A DNA stretch of 64,000 nucleotides from Agelaius tricolor (taxonomy: Eukaryota > Chordata > Aves > Passeriformes > Icteridae), in assembly GCA_023055355.1 (NCBI GenBank), contig JALJCS010000009.1, positions 26,313,001 to 26,377,000 on the forward strand. The letters run 5' to 3'. Numbering within the stretch: the stretch's first letter is position 1; the number at the start of each line of letters is the position of its first letter. Shown here piece by piece: positions 1-11,160 of this stretch. The translations under genes and the position numbers were made by a program. The notes beneath the pieces were generated by a model. The model was not told the origin of the DNA. It ran no database searches and was given only the letters and a program-made list of their open reading frames with translations.

Positions 1-533
1 GTAAGAGGATTAAATTTTCAATCCCTGTATCAAAGCATATGGGACTAAATAATCCCAAAACTCCTTTTCCCACATTCCCATGCTGAGGGTCATGACCAGA
101 CTATAAAGAAAGGACAGAAAGGAGCTGTCATGATTTAAGGACTAATTCTACCCTACTTTCCTTGTGAAAGCACAACCCTGAGCAGTAAATTCACCACTGG
201 TTTGCTTTGTTTCCATCAATTTTGACCAAATCAGGCAGCGCTGCAGCGCCTTCTGAATGTAAATCCCTAGGAAGCTGCAGAGTCCATTTCTATTTCACAG
301 CTCATCAAAGGGACTCAGACCATGGTGCTGTGCCTGCAGACTGTAATGGACACCAACACCCCAGATTTTCTCAGAGTTTGCTGAGATCTGGTTTGGCCTT
401 AGACAGCCCATCTCAATCTATTGCCATGGAAACCATCTCATTCCTGGGCACAAGGCCACCTTTTCCTGGGACACTCTGGGCTTTTTCCAGCTCAAGAAGA
501 AGCAATTATTCTAACAAATAAAGCAGGTATTAG
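1..533. other. Single-copy sequence, no gene seen
   Basis: No repeat, RNA gene or convincing coding region is visible. The open frame of about 100 codons here has no recognisable domain and no supporting composition. It runs up to the CR1 fragment that begins near 534. Confidence 0.6.
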
Positions 534-722
534 TGGTGAAACACTGGAGCAGGTTGCCCAGAGGTGTGGCAGATGCCCTGTTTCTGGAAGCATTTAAGGT
601 CTGGTTTGACAGGACTCTGAGCAACCTGATGTGGTTTAAGAGGTCCCTGCCCATTGCAAGAGTGTTGGACTAGAAAACCTTAAAGGTCCCTTTCAACCTG
701 AACTATTCTATGACTCTATGAA
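534..722 (+). mobile_element. CR1 LINE, 5'-truncated 3' end
   Basis: The block reads as the last ~190 bp of a chicken-repeat-1 LINE. It has the 'gaaacactggagcaggttgc' stretch, a 'tctgagcaacctgat' stretch, a 'gttggactaga' stretch, and a terminal run of ATTCTATG/ACTCTATG-like units at 703-722. CR1 copies are nearly always 5'-truncated and lack poly-A, as here. It belongs to the 3'UTR only and has no coding potential. Several substitutions against the consensus I recall suggest an old, inactive copy. The exact subfamily needs a repeat library. Confidence 0.9.
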
Positions 723-813
723 TAGTCTAAGTAACAACACAGGGACCATAAACAGATTCCTCTCTCCTGTGTTTCAAGGAAGCCTTCTGAGATTTATTGG
801 CTGTTGCCAAGAC

Positions 814-845
<32 letters not shown>

Positions 846-3800
846 TGGGCTTGCTGAGACATTGATGGCTTGTGGGATATTGACCTTACTATTTCTATTT
901 CTCACCAGATGTGAGACAAGAGGGATATTGAAGATGATAAGTTCTAATAGTAGCTACAGGGAAACATACAACAGGATAAAGAATTCACTGTACAGTAAAA
1001 TACTCCATAGCCATTCTGTCAGCAAGGCTGATTTTGTCAACATAACAGCTGCCTTGCTCACACAGAGATGTGCCATATGTTTTTTACAACCAATTATCTT
1101 CTCCACAGCTAGAACACGTTCCCTACTAAGCCAAACCCTGCAACTTCTGCTTCCTATCAAAGTCCCTGAATGTGCAGCCCTGTTACAATTTTGTTCTCAG
1201 GGCTAGAGATCTTTGTTCAAGTGACTTGAAAACCCCAAACAGCACCTATGAAAACCCCAAATCAAACACACCTGAAAGGAGGGAAGGGGAGTAAGAGCTA
1301 CCATCTCCTCAGAAAGAACCACTAACCAGGAAAGGAAAGCAAGGAAGCGCTTTGCCTTCCTGTAGTTTCCAAACAGAGCAAGTCATGAGTCCCATGGCAA
1401 GGAGCAGCCAGCCACACAGAGGAGTGGGCTCAGGGTCACACACTGCATTCTCTGATATTCCCATGCCATCAGGACATGCTAGTCTCACTGAGCTAGTGGT
1501 CAGCTGGAGACAGAAACACTCTGTCAAGAAATAGCCAGAAGGCTCCTTTTGCTTCTCAGTTTTGGAATCAAACCTAATTTTAAATTCTGCAGATCTGGTG
1601 AAAATTTGAACTATTGCTTTCAAGACAGCCACAATAAGGGCTGCAGGCATGGCACAAAAGTAACCATGTAACTCTAAATTTTGGCATGGAATTGTGAATT
1701 CATTTGTTGTCTTCACTGAAAGAAAGAGAAACATAAACACACATATGCACACCAAAGCTGAGACAGAGCGAGAAGTCCTTTTCTCTGTATTCTCCACACC
1801 CAGTCCTTGAGAGTCAGTAACAAACACCCTTGGGATGCAGCAATGGTGAAAGGGAATGTTTTCAAGTGACACTGTAACCTAAATGTGCAGAAGAGGGCAT
1901 TGGTGGCTCACACAAGGTGAACACAGGGTGCTCAGCAGACCACAGCAGGGCTGATGTGCCACCCAGCACACCACAGAGCAGAGCTCTGCCCAAAATACCC
2001 AACATAATAACGTGTTGCAATTTATTGCATGTCTTGTATGGCTTAAAAAGGCTAAAACTTTTGTCACTGAAGTCACCAGGAACAAGAGGAGCTCTGGGGA
2101 GACAGCAGTGAAATTCCTGTTGTCACAGGGTCACCACAGAGGGATGTCAGGCATAAACCTTGTGAGTGTTTCTGCCATCTTCTGACCTGCTCTTCTGTGA
2201 GTGCTCAAGGGAAAGCAGTTTACTCCAAAGGGTAAGCAGGGCTGGAGCTAAAAAAAGATAGATACAACTGCTAATACAAACTAACCTGAAAGGCCAAGGG
2301 TTTCTTTTTGATTTGTATTGTCTCTACTGATCTGTGACCCGCTGTGACCTCTCCCTCTGACCCCTCACCTCTGGCAGTCAGTGGAAAATTAGTCACTCCA
2401 AGTAAGGACACAGACCCTGGGTCTGTGGTCCATGCTGGTTTCCTTGGGATCAGGGCACTGTAATTCCCTGCAGCACGTGCTGCAGCTCATGGTGCTCCTC
2501 CCATTGGCCATCCATCTTCCATGGATCCTCAGCAGAAAGGCAATTTGCTGAAGGGTGCTTCTGTCAGAAGAGTTCTTGTCATACAGTGGGTGGGTGTGTA
2601 GGTAGGTAGGTAAGTTGTCCAAAATTGGCTGCCTGCTTTTGCCTCATTTTTCCTAATGGGCAACCCAGCTTTGCTAGTTTGCTTCTCTAGTGCTGCCAGA
2701 AGGGTGAGTCACTGCCCATGAGTCGCATGCAGAGCTCCAGAAATGTTGTTCCGTCTTGTGACTGAGCCTTGGCTGGCCCAAACACAGCTGGGGCCGTATG
2801 ACTGGTTTCTTGCTAAATCAAAGTTACCCTCATCAGAAGGCTCAATCAACACATGCTGACTGCATTTCCTCAGGATCTGCCCTGGTCCCATGGGAGGGAC
2901 ACAGGGACACAGAATTGAAATGGATGGCTTGCTCCCAATGCAACATCTCCAGATTTGCAATTCAATTCAACAGAAGTTGGGGCAGGCTGCTGAGCTGCCT
3001 TTGAAAGGGTCAGGGGGTTCAGAAACAGCAGGAAAGGAATGGAAGCAGGATACAAGCAGCAGAAGGGCCAACATTATTCTTCTTCATTCCACAGTAAATG
3101 CTCTGCTCCTGGGGCAGAAGACAGAGAACACCTCTGATTGAATTACCAGCAGAACTAGAAAAATAAGGAAATGCTAGATTGATGACACCCATACCATCTA
3201 GCAGACATACATGTGGCTTAAACTGGTGGTAACACCAGATTACAGTCAGAAAACCCTTGCCCCAGGTGTACTGAAAACAACTTTTCTTTCACTTGTGTTC
3301 ATACCTCTGTTCTACAATCCTCAAAGCACCCAAAGCTTTCCATGTTACAGCCCAAGACAAAACAAGTTTGTTATATCAAAACATGTGAGACTGTTGGTTT
3401 TTGTATGAATTTTAAGGGGCTGGAGAGACCTGTAGAGACACAGAAATATACACTGAAGTATGCTAGGAGACTATGGTGACTTCCTCTTGTCTCTAATCCC
3501 TCGAGAGGATGAGGTATTGCTGTAGGCAGTACTTCCTAATTGCTTGCATGAATTACATTATGATGGAGCAATCCAGTCAGACAGAAGAGGACATGAAAAA
3601 CTTGTGGATTAAACACCCTGATTTAACCACCAAAATGTAAAAAATTTTTAGTAAACAAGATCTCCTTCTGCAGTTTTGATTGGTCCTTGTCACTGAAGTT
3701 CAGATGTCACTGGTCCCAAGAAGTCATGGCAATCTAATGCAGTCTGTCACATGAGCTCGTACAGTCTGTTCCATGTCCATGGGGACAAAGCCATGGCTGC

Positions 3801-5659
3801 AGGTACTCAGCTCCAAGCCTGTGCTAAACTGCATGATAAGGACTTTCAAAATCCTGCCCTTTTGTTCAGATATGTGTCTCTGGATGATGCGGGGCACTTG
3901 GTGGATGTGGCTCCATGCCTGATGTTGGGATGGACTTCAGACAAGATCATCCAGATGGATTTTTCTGTCCTTCAGAGCTGTATCTTTCCCCAAACAGGAA
4001 ATTTTAACCAATTATAACCAAATCATACCCAAACACATGCCTGTTTTACTTACTTCCTCTAGCAAAACTGGTGCACTTTTTCTGCTTTTATCTTCAGAGC
4101 TTAGCAAGGCTAAGGCTTGATTTCTTCACCACTCCTTAGTGTGAGCCTCCTTCATACAGCAGATTGTAAACTGTTGCTTAGATTTCTACTGAAATAACAA
4201 TTCCTGAGTAAACTAATTCCATGGAGATAGACCCCTCCTAGCCCTACCACACTTCTACTTAAAGGCCAAAAAGCAAGATGTTATTTCTCTTCTTGTATGC
4301 ACTGATTACCTACTTCTAGTGTACTGCATGGCAGGCCCTACCCAAATATTTAGTGGGGAAGTTTCATCGGTATTGGAAAACCATTTAGGCAAGACAGATG
4401 CCTTCACCAAAGATCAAGGGTAAAACCAGGGCCTCCTTCATTCTTTTCTATTCATCAGGATTTAACTCTCATCTTTTCAGAGCATTCTGGTTCAGGCAGC
4501 TTCAGCAAAGTGCAAATTCCAGCTGCTCTGATCTCATGGATTTAAAACTCAACTATTTCCATTTTCATAGCTACATGTTTCCTGTACTTTGAACTTGCTT
4601 TGAACTTTGGATTTGAACAAACTGAGGAGCTTCCAGTCATAATCAGTGAGATTTCATGTAGGCAAAAAAAGGAAAAAAAGAAATAAAAAAGATGTTCTCT
4701 ATGGATCAGACATAAAATCAGCCTTGGGTTCAGTCAGAAAGGTCAGGTGAACTTCCTAATGAGCCCTACCTGAGTTTTAGGCTTGTACCGACAGCTGAAA
4801 CTAGTCAAATTTCACTCCATTTCAGGTTTCATTTCAGATGTTTTATGCACTTCTAGACCTCACCATTTTCAACATATATAATTTGGTTATTACTCCTGAT
4901 TTGGAGAGTAGATGTAAATTATATCCAAAGAGAAGAAGGTGACCAGAGCAATAAATCTCTCCTCTGTTACTGAACTTTGACAAGGCCATTTTTTTCACAG
5001 TGTGCTGAGGTTGTTTCACTTGGATGTAAAGTCACAGATGTCCACATGGTAAATCTGTTTCAGCCACCCTGAATGGAGAGCCTATGGTTTCATGGAGGTT
5101 GCTTTAAGTGTCCACAAGAGCTGAGGCCACCTGCAGGGTGAGACCTTGTCCTCGCTTTCTTCTGACCCATGCAGAAAATGCGCTGCTTTTTGTGCAGCAG
5201 CAGAACCCCTCCTGAGAGCCTGTGGAGCTACAGAGCTCTGCCTTAATGGGTGATATGAGAGTCTGACCTCATTTTCCTGTGACCACCTGAACAGGAGACA
5301 GCACTGGGCTTGCACTCACACTGTGAGAGGCCCATGGTTGTCTGATGCCAGCAGCATTTCCAAGCATCCATCTTTCCTGGGTGCTGTCCTTCTGCTTGGC
5401 CTACAGAAAGCAACAAAAGCCCCAAAGCTGCTTTCCCTCACTGTTTCTACCTTACCTTACACCACCCTGATGGAATCAGTGAGGATATTTCTTTATCTCC
5501 TTTCTTTCTGAAGAGTATTGCATGGGATCATGTGAGCTGCATCTGTTTAGTTTAAACCTGAATGACACACAGTAGAGAGAGGTTGAAATCGGTATAGTTT
5601 CTCTGATATGCTTCAAGGTGAGGGATGGAAAAGGCATGAGTCTGTCACAACAAAAAGAA
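723..5659. other. Long gene-free single-copy stretch
   Basis: Apart from the A-run at 814-842 and a short GTAG run near 2599-2614, I see no repeat or gene. Open frames of 60-187 codons occur on both strands. None shows a domain, signal peptide or membrane topology that stands out, and most are rich in Cys, Ser and Leu as expected of translated noise. Promoter-like CpG density is absent. Confidence 0.55.
814..842 (+). repeat. Poly-A run of 29 bases
   Basis: An uninterrupted run of A follows 'gccaagac'. It could be a slippage microsatellite or the tail of a processed insertion. The upstream sequence does not resemble a known SINE or a coding mRNA, and no matching flanking duplication is obvious, so the microsatellite reading is preferred. 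Its length is likely polymorphic. Confidence 0.95.
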
Positions 5660-5838
5660 GGCCAAGGCTTAGCCCAGTGTAGCTTCATGACCAGTGCCCA
5701 ATCCCTGGAAGTGTTCATGGCAAGGTAGGATAGGGTTTTGAGCATCCTGGTCTAGTGGAAGGTGTCCCTGCCCATGGCAGCAGGGTCAGAACTAGATGAT
5801 CTTTAAGGATCCTTCCCACCTAAGCCATTCCATGATTC
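5660..5838 (+). mobile_element. CR1 LINE 3' end
   Basis: This is a truncated CR1 3' end in forward orientation. Diagnostic pieces are 'ccctggaagtgttcatggc', a 'ggtctagtggaaggtgtcc' stretch at about 5751, a 'gaactagatgatctttaag' stretch, and a terminal 'ccattccatgattcag'. The 5' part is eroded, and only the 3'UTR segment survives, without coding sequence. The tail is reduced to about one ATTCCATG unit. Confidence 0.9.
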
Positions 5839-7034
5839 AGTCTTCCTGTCCAGACCCCATGTGCAAACCAAGCTGGGTTCCACTGTGTCCCTTCAGGCTG
5901 CTGCAGGTGCCCAAAAAGATGTGGTGTGATCTCTGACCATGGACATGCTGACAGCTTGCCTGGATGAGGTGCCGAGCATCCTGCTCTGCCTGGCCCTGCC
6001 CTGCTAAGGAGGGGGATCTAGAGACCTGCAGAGATCAATTACCACATCCTTTATTCTCCCATTCAGTGATCTTTCAAGTAGTTTCACTAATACATTTTTG
6101 GGCAGAAAAATAGAAGTGGAATGCAAATTACTCATTCTAAACACATAAATATATATAAATGTATTAAAAATAGATGATTTCTCACATATAACAACCTCTA
6201 GTCCTTATTAGAGAAGAGAATGTGAACTCCATTTTTGCTGGTGTTGTTGCATCCCCTTTCCACTTATACAAATCAGGTAAAAATATTCAGCAATGTCTCA
6301 TGTCTACCTTTTTTCTTTCTAATACTTTTTAGCTACTTCAAAACAACTCAGATATACCGTGGGTCTAAAGTTCAGCTCCAACTCAGATATTATTAGAATC
6401 ATCTACTACCTAACAGGTCTGCTACAGAAAAGGTGAAGGAATTGGAAAGAAGAAAATTCCAATTAAAAATAGGAAGTGTGGAGTACAAAGAGAGATTGTG
6501 AAATGGTGGCAAGTGAGTATAAGAAAGACAAGCAGAGACTGTCAAATAAGCAGCAGGAATGCAAAGAGATGGAGATTTTAATAAAAAAAACATGATAACT
6601 AAAGCTAGTCAGAAGCAATTGTATTTTTCTCTGGAAACATTTTTACAACAATATGAATTGCTAGGGTTTGAATTTGGTTTTTTTTTCCCTAGAGGCTCGC
6701 TACAAAAAAAAAAGAGCTTTCATCAAACACAAAAGTGTTTTCAGTACAAATAGGAAAAATACCTTTTGAGATTTTTTTTTCTTTTAAGAAAGTACAATGT
6801 AAAATATTAATTATATAATTGTAACTACATATTCCATTGAATTTTCCATGGAAAAAAGTTTCAGACACCTCATGGAGTAATATGCAAGGTGACGGCAGCC
6901 TGGGACAGCTTGGCTGCTGTCAAACCAGTATTTTTCACTGGTATTTCACATTTGATTGTAAGAATTTTACACATGCTTCATATTCTTTGGGAGAAAAACT
7001 ACACCACAAGCAAATTATTGGGGAGAAATAATTC
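5839..7034. other. AT-rich single-copy stretch
   Basis: No gene seen. The segment from about 6060 to 6830 is AT-rich, with short T and A runs (around 6680 and 6772). It contains one perfect POU-family octamer, ATGCAAAT, at 6121-6128, which by itself is weak evidence of function. Small open frames here have no recognisable content. Confidence 0.5.
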
Positions 7035-7095
7035 CATATCTCAAAAGTTAATTGAGAGATCTCCAAAAGATCTCTCAATTAACTTTTGAGATATG
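7035..7095. repeat. Perfect 28-bp inverted repeat with 5-nt loop
   Basis: The left arm at 7035-7062 and right arm at 7068-7095 are exact reverse complements, separated by the loop CCAAA (7063-7067). No mismatch is present, which for otherwise neutral DNA suggests recent origin or correction between arms. An RNA copy would fold into a 28-bp stem, but perfect pairing and the tiny loop do not resemble a typical animal pre-microRNA. No terminal features of a known miniature transposon or flanking target duplication could be seen. A fold-back template-switch event is my preferred reading. Confidence 0.95.
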
Positions 7096-7139
7096 AAGAG
7101 AGATCTCTCTTTTTGGAGATCTCTCAGAGATCTCCAAAA
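7096..7139. repeat. Two further palindromes adjoining the hairpin
   Basis: A 16-bp perfect palindrome (7096-7111, centred on AGATCT) is followed by a 14-bp perfect inverted repeat (arms 7111-7124 and 7126-7139, one-base loop). In addition 7111-7126 is the exact reverse complement of 7053-7068 in the neighbouring hairpin. The motif AGATCT occurs five times between 7057 and 7133. The shared pieces show that the three palindromes arose from one another and not independently. Confidence 0.93.
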
Positions 7140-10100
7140 CTGCAAATGAGAGATTACCCTCCTTTCTCCTATTCTTTTCCTCCAGTCCAGATAATTTCCA
7201 GCTTTCACTTCTGTCTTCTGCAGTCATTCATGAAATCTTTCTCTCTATTAAACCCCCAAATGAGCTCTTCTATACACAGCAGACAGGACAAATAATCCAT
7301 CAGCTTGCCCATCTGCAACTCTTGATATCATGAGCACCAGGCAGTTTTACAATATAAAATGCTGACTTTTAAAATTTCCTAATGTAAGACTATAGATACA
7401 GGTAATGATATAAATATTGAATCAGTTCCTGTGCACTGTTTGCAAAAGAGCTATTCTGTGAAATGGAAAATCTTGGGAAACCCCAGGGCCCAGAACACCA
7501 GCTTATCAAAAGCCCCAACTTGCAGTGGTTATTGGTCAAGCAAAAGTGTTTTCTGGAGCAGGAGGGAATACATTAAATTAGGATTTAGCTTCAGCCAGAG
7601 TTTCCTGCCTTCACTCCCTATTCCCTGCTCTACTTTGAACATTAGCTTGATTTAAAGATTCTGCTATTAAAACACAGGAGCCTAAGGGAATGCCCAGAGC
7701 AAATATACAGATTCTTCTCACAGTTTTGCAGTATCATACACAAAAGATGTGCTTCCCATCTTTGCCTATACAAACCTTTATGGAAACAGTTGCCAGGATT
7801 ATTCCAGTTTGTTTGTTTTCTTGTTTTTTGGGTTTTTTTTTTTTTTTCCTGGGGGTTTGTACTTTCCATGTGGAGTAAGTCAGCTGGAGAAGCTGGCATC
7901 AGGCAGCCAGAAGGGCGTGTGGGGGACTACAGGCAATGTCTCTGGGGACAAGGAGGGAGAGCAGTGGCTTTGCTCCTGCACTTTGTTTCCACACACCTCA
8001 GCCTTACTCTCTCCAGCTGAAGTGTCATCGCTGTGCCACACCCCCCAGTCTGCATGGTCAGAGCTGTCCTGCCACACAGTCACACCCTCCCTTACTCAGT
8101 CATCTGGTATTCTGTGCCTCTGCATCTCATTGCCAGCAGGCCTGTGTAGGGAGCTATTGTTGCTGTTTGGCAGATAAGCATGAAAAAGAAAAAAGACAAA
8201 ATGTTGTAGTAGTCCTGATCTCAGCCAAAATTCAAATGCTTGGGGGACTTTCCTTGCCAAATCAGTGAACAAACAAATAAACAAAATCTTTTTTCCCCCC
8301 TATTTTGGCTCCAAGAAAACATGTCATTCAATTCAAAAGGAATGCTCCCTTTCCATTTTCAGTAAGTTTAACAGAAACAAACAATGGGAATAAAAGACTG
8401 AAGGCAGACATTGCTTTTATTCAGCTGCACAGTGTTAAAAAACACAAAGCACAGAGGGGCAGCTTTCTCCATCTGATGGGACTGTGAAATATTCCTGTTT
8501 CCCCATTTTAAGTCTAACTCCTCTGCCATAGGAGGTTCATGTGTAATTTAAGGTACATCTTCACATTTCTCTTCCCAAATCTAATCACTCAGTTCCTAAT
8601 GATGACTCTATACCTACATTCTTTCCAGTCTGTTTATCCCAAGTTTTTTCAGTATGCATAGAAGAGTTATTAGTCGAAATGATACTGGCATTTGATAAAT
8701 GTGGGTTAACTGATATTCTAAAACTCAAATGAAAATCTCAGCCTTAGGGAAAGGGAGCAGCAAAAAATAATCACCTTGGGAGCCTTCAACAATATTAAGA
8801 CTGGCATCCTGAGGCACTGAAAATGGCTGGGGAGCCAAGCACTGGCAAGAGCAGCATCTCAACCACAGCTCACCAGCACTAAGAGGCAATAATTCAGAAG
8901 GGAGCCAAGCATTGCTCAGTGTAGCAAGACTGCAAGGCTACGTGAGAACCACTGTGTGAGACTGCCACTCACCACAGACCCTGGTGAATCCAAATGTTCT
9001 CCAGTTACCCTTCCTGTACCAGGAAAAAAAGCTGGGTGGGATCTGTCCAGGCAGTGCCAGTTATCTCAGAAGGCAATTTAGCAGCACCAACAGTGTGCTC
9101 CCCCATCCCTGGCACAGATCATCCTCTGCCCTGCACATCTAGAGAGGTACATGCTGTGTGACCATTCTTTGCACTGGACTTCAAAAAGCAATGAAATCCA
9201 TTGCAGTTTTGCTGGTAACTGTTTCATTTCCACATTGTCCCTGTTTCCTGGGATTCTGGCTTTTCTCACTGCACTTTGTTATTTAATGACTTCTTTCTGG
9301 ATCTTAAAAATAGCAGTAATTACAGGAAAGGTTCTGTTAGGCTACTCTAAATAAATGAAGGACCATTAAAAAGAGCTGTTATGAAAATAAAATAAAAGTA
9401 TCATCTGCCTTGCTGTCCACACCCCATGCTTTAAAGGTGTTTTAGCCAATCTGCAGTATTAACTTTCTGTATAAAAGCGACTTTACATGACTGAATCTGG
9501 CCATGTCAAATTATTCAATCCACAAAATTTGGTTTCTTGACTCTGCATCCTTAGATCCCCTAAGTATGGAGTGTGGCAGGAAGGATGCATATAATGAACT
9601 TTAGTGTAAAGTCAAATGCCCATTTTTGTTTTCCCCGTGTGAGTTAAACTAAAAGTCATTAAGCAGCGTTTCAGCATGCACAGAAATAAAGCAGGATGCT
9701 GAGCTGTATTGCCAGTGCTGTATGCAATGGCTGTGTGGGGAGTAATTGAATCAATGAAACTTGTTTGCAGTGCCTGGCCAGCATGTGCAAGGACACTGCC
9801 TGAGTTTTGAGAATGAGAGGTGAATGACTGGGAATGCCTGTCCTGCCACCCGCATGGCTGGAGCAGTGCGAGTTTTGAGCTGTGCGAGGATCAGTGCTTC
9901 CCAAATCTAATTTCAAGCAGAGAATTCCTTCAAAAGGGAAAGAGAATTTCATTTTGCAGGACTCAAGTAGTCCCTGAGCTCTTCCCTGATACTGGCAAGC
10001 AGGCTGAAATACTGCCAGTAGAATTTTAGCTTGGTTTCTAAGGAAACAAGGCCTTTGTAAGCGCACAGGAGTGTGTGCTTCTGTGTGTGTGTATGTATGT

Positions 10101-10450
10101 GAGCTTCTCGGATGCCCTTCACCTCCAAAAGCTTTTGAGCTCATTGGCTGATTTCAAACCAACTTTGCTGAAGCTATTGAAGGTACAGTATTCTTATAAG
10201 AGTCCTGAAAATAGGTGATCACATAAAGGCTGTGCTGTTCATCCTGCCACTGACAGAAAGGCTAACAGAACCACTCTTTCCAGACTTCAAGAAATCCAAG
10301 ATACTGGATACTGTACTTCATTATTTCCACAGATCATGAATCTGATAGTTGTCCCTTGAAGCATTACCCAACAAACAGTGGATTAAGCCCCATCAAAAGC
10401 CCCTTCTAAAAGCCACTGAACACTGGCCCACACTGGATGCAAACTGATGC
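7140..10450. other. Gene-free single-copy stretch
   Basis: Contents are a T-run at 7833-7847 and a short TG/TATG run near 10080-10100. No mobile element is recognised. Overlapping open frames around 7640-8280 and 9671-10144 have no domains, and their residues look like translated non-coding DNA. Confidence 0.5.
7833..7847. repeat. Poly-T run (15)
   Basis: An uninterrupted T tract flanked by G-rich sequence ('tttttggg' before, 'cctgggggt' after). It is a simple repeat with no sign of being the tail of an insertion. Confidence 0.9.
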
Positions 10451-10479
10451 TGGCTAAGCAACTACAGGCATAAACTTGA

Positions 10480-11160
10480 TAAAGCCCTGCATTGTTAGTG
10501 CATTATGTCTTGCAAGGACCAGAGGGGCCGAGCACACACTTGAGTCTTAGCTGAGCGGGTTTCAGGCTGTTGTACACGTGGAGCATTTCACCAAAGCACC
10601 TAAAGTTCCCCAACTTGGTTGCCTTTACTGTTGCTTCTTGTCTTTGCGCTGACTCTGCTCTCTAAATGTAGCCAGAGAGTGTCTCCAGGAGAGAGGGAAT
10701 GGAGGGCGCCAATGAAGCGGAGATGTACTTAATGCAGACACCATTAATAAATCACTGATAGTTAAGATATAGATTGGGTGATGGGTGGCAGATGGGAAGG
10801 AGGAATGTCAAATTGCTTTTCTCATATAGATTATTGGATTAACAAGGAAGCAGCGGGCATGTGGCAAACCAGTGTAACAAATTACTATCATAAAAAAAAA
10901 AGATAGAGCTCATCGCAGGCTGGTAATAATGCCATGTCGGCCATTAGCTCTCTGGAGAGGTACTTAGAGCACAACATCCGTCTTCTGCAAAAGAGACGGC
11001 CACTGCAACACCAGAGTGAAGGAGGCCCCCATTTGCTTCCCCCTCCCCCTGCCTTTGACACTAGAGCCTGTGCTGTTGAAGCAGGGTGGCCTACAGCAGC
11101 TGTAATGAATAATCACCATAGCTTTTAATAAGCGCTGCTAATTATTCCCCCCCCGCCCAT
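10480..11160. promoter_or_regulatory. Candidate conserved non-coding element / enhancer
   Basis: This segment is non-repetitive, lacks CR1 or LTR traits, and has the texture of a vertebrate developmental enhancer: balanced composition with AT-rich homeodomain-type words. Four TAAT words fall within 40 bp (11103, 11110, 11126, 11139), the last inside a palindromic TAATTA at 11139-11144. Further ATTA/TAAT words lie around 10740-10890. No open frame of note is present. Conservation cannot be measured here, so this is inference from composition and motif clustering only. The target gene is unknown. Confidence 0.35.

Noticed and set aside
814..842. Poly-A as tail of a processed pseudogene
   Set aside because: Upstream sequence shows no coding similarity and no flanking duplication was found. 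A simple repeat is sufficient.
7035..7095. MicroRNA precursor
   Set aside because: The stem is perfectly paired with a 5-nt loop, there is no known seed sequence, and neighbouring palindromes share the same pieces. This fits fold-back duplication better than a microRNA gene.
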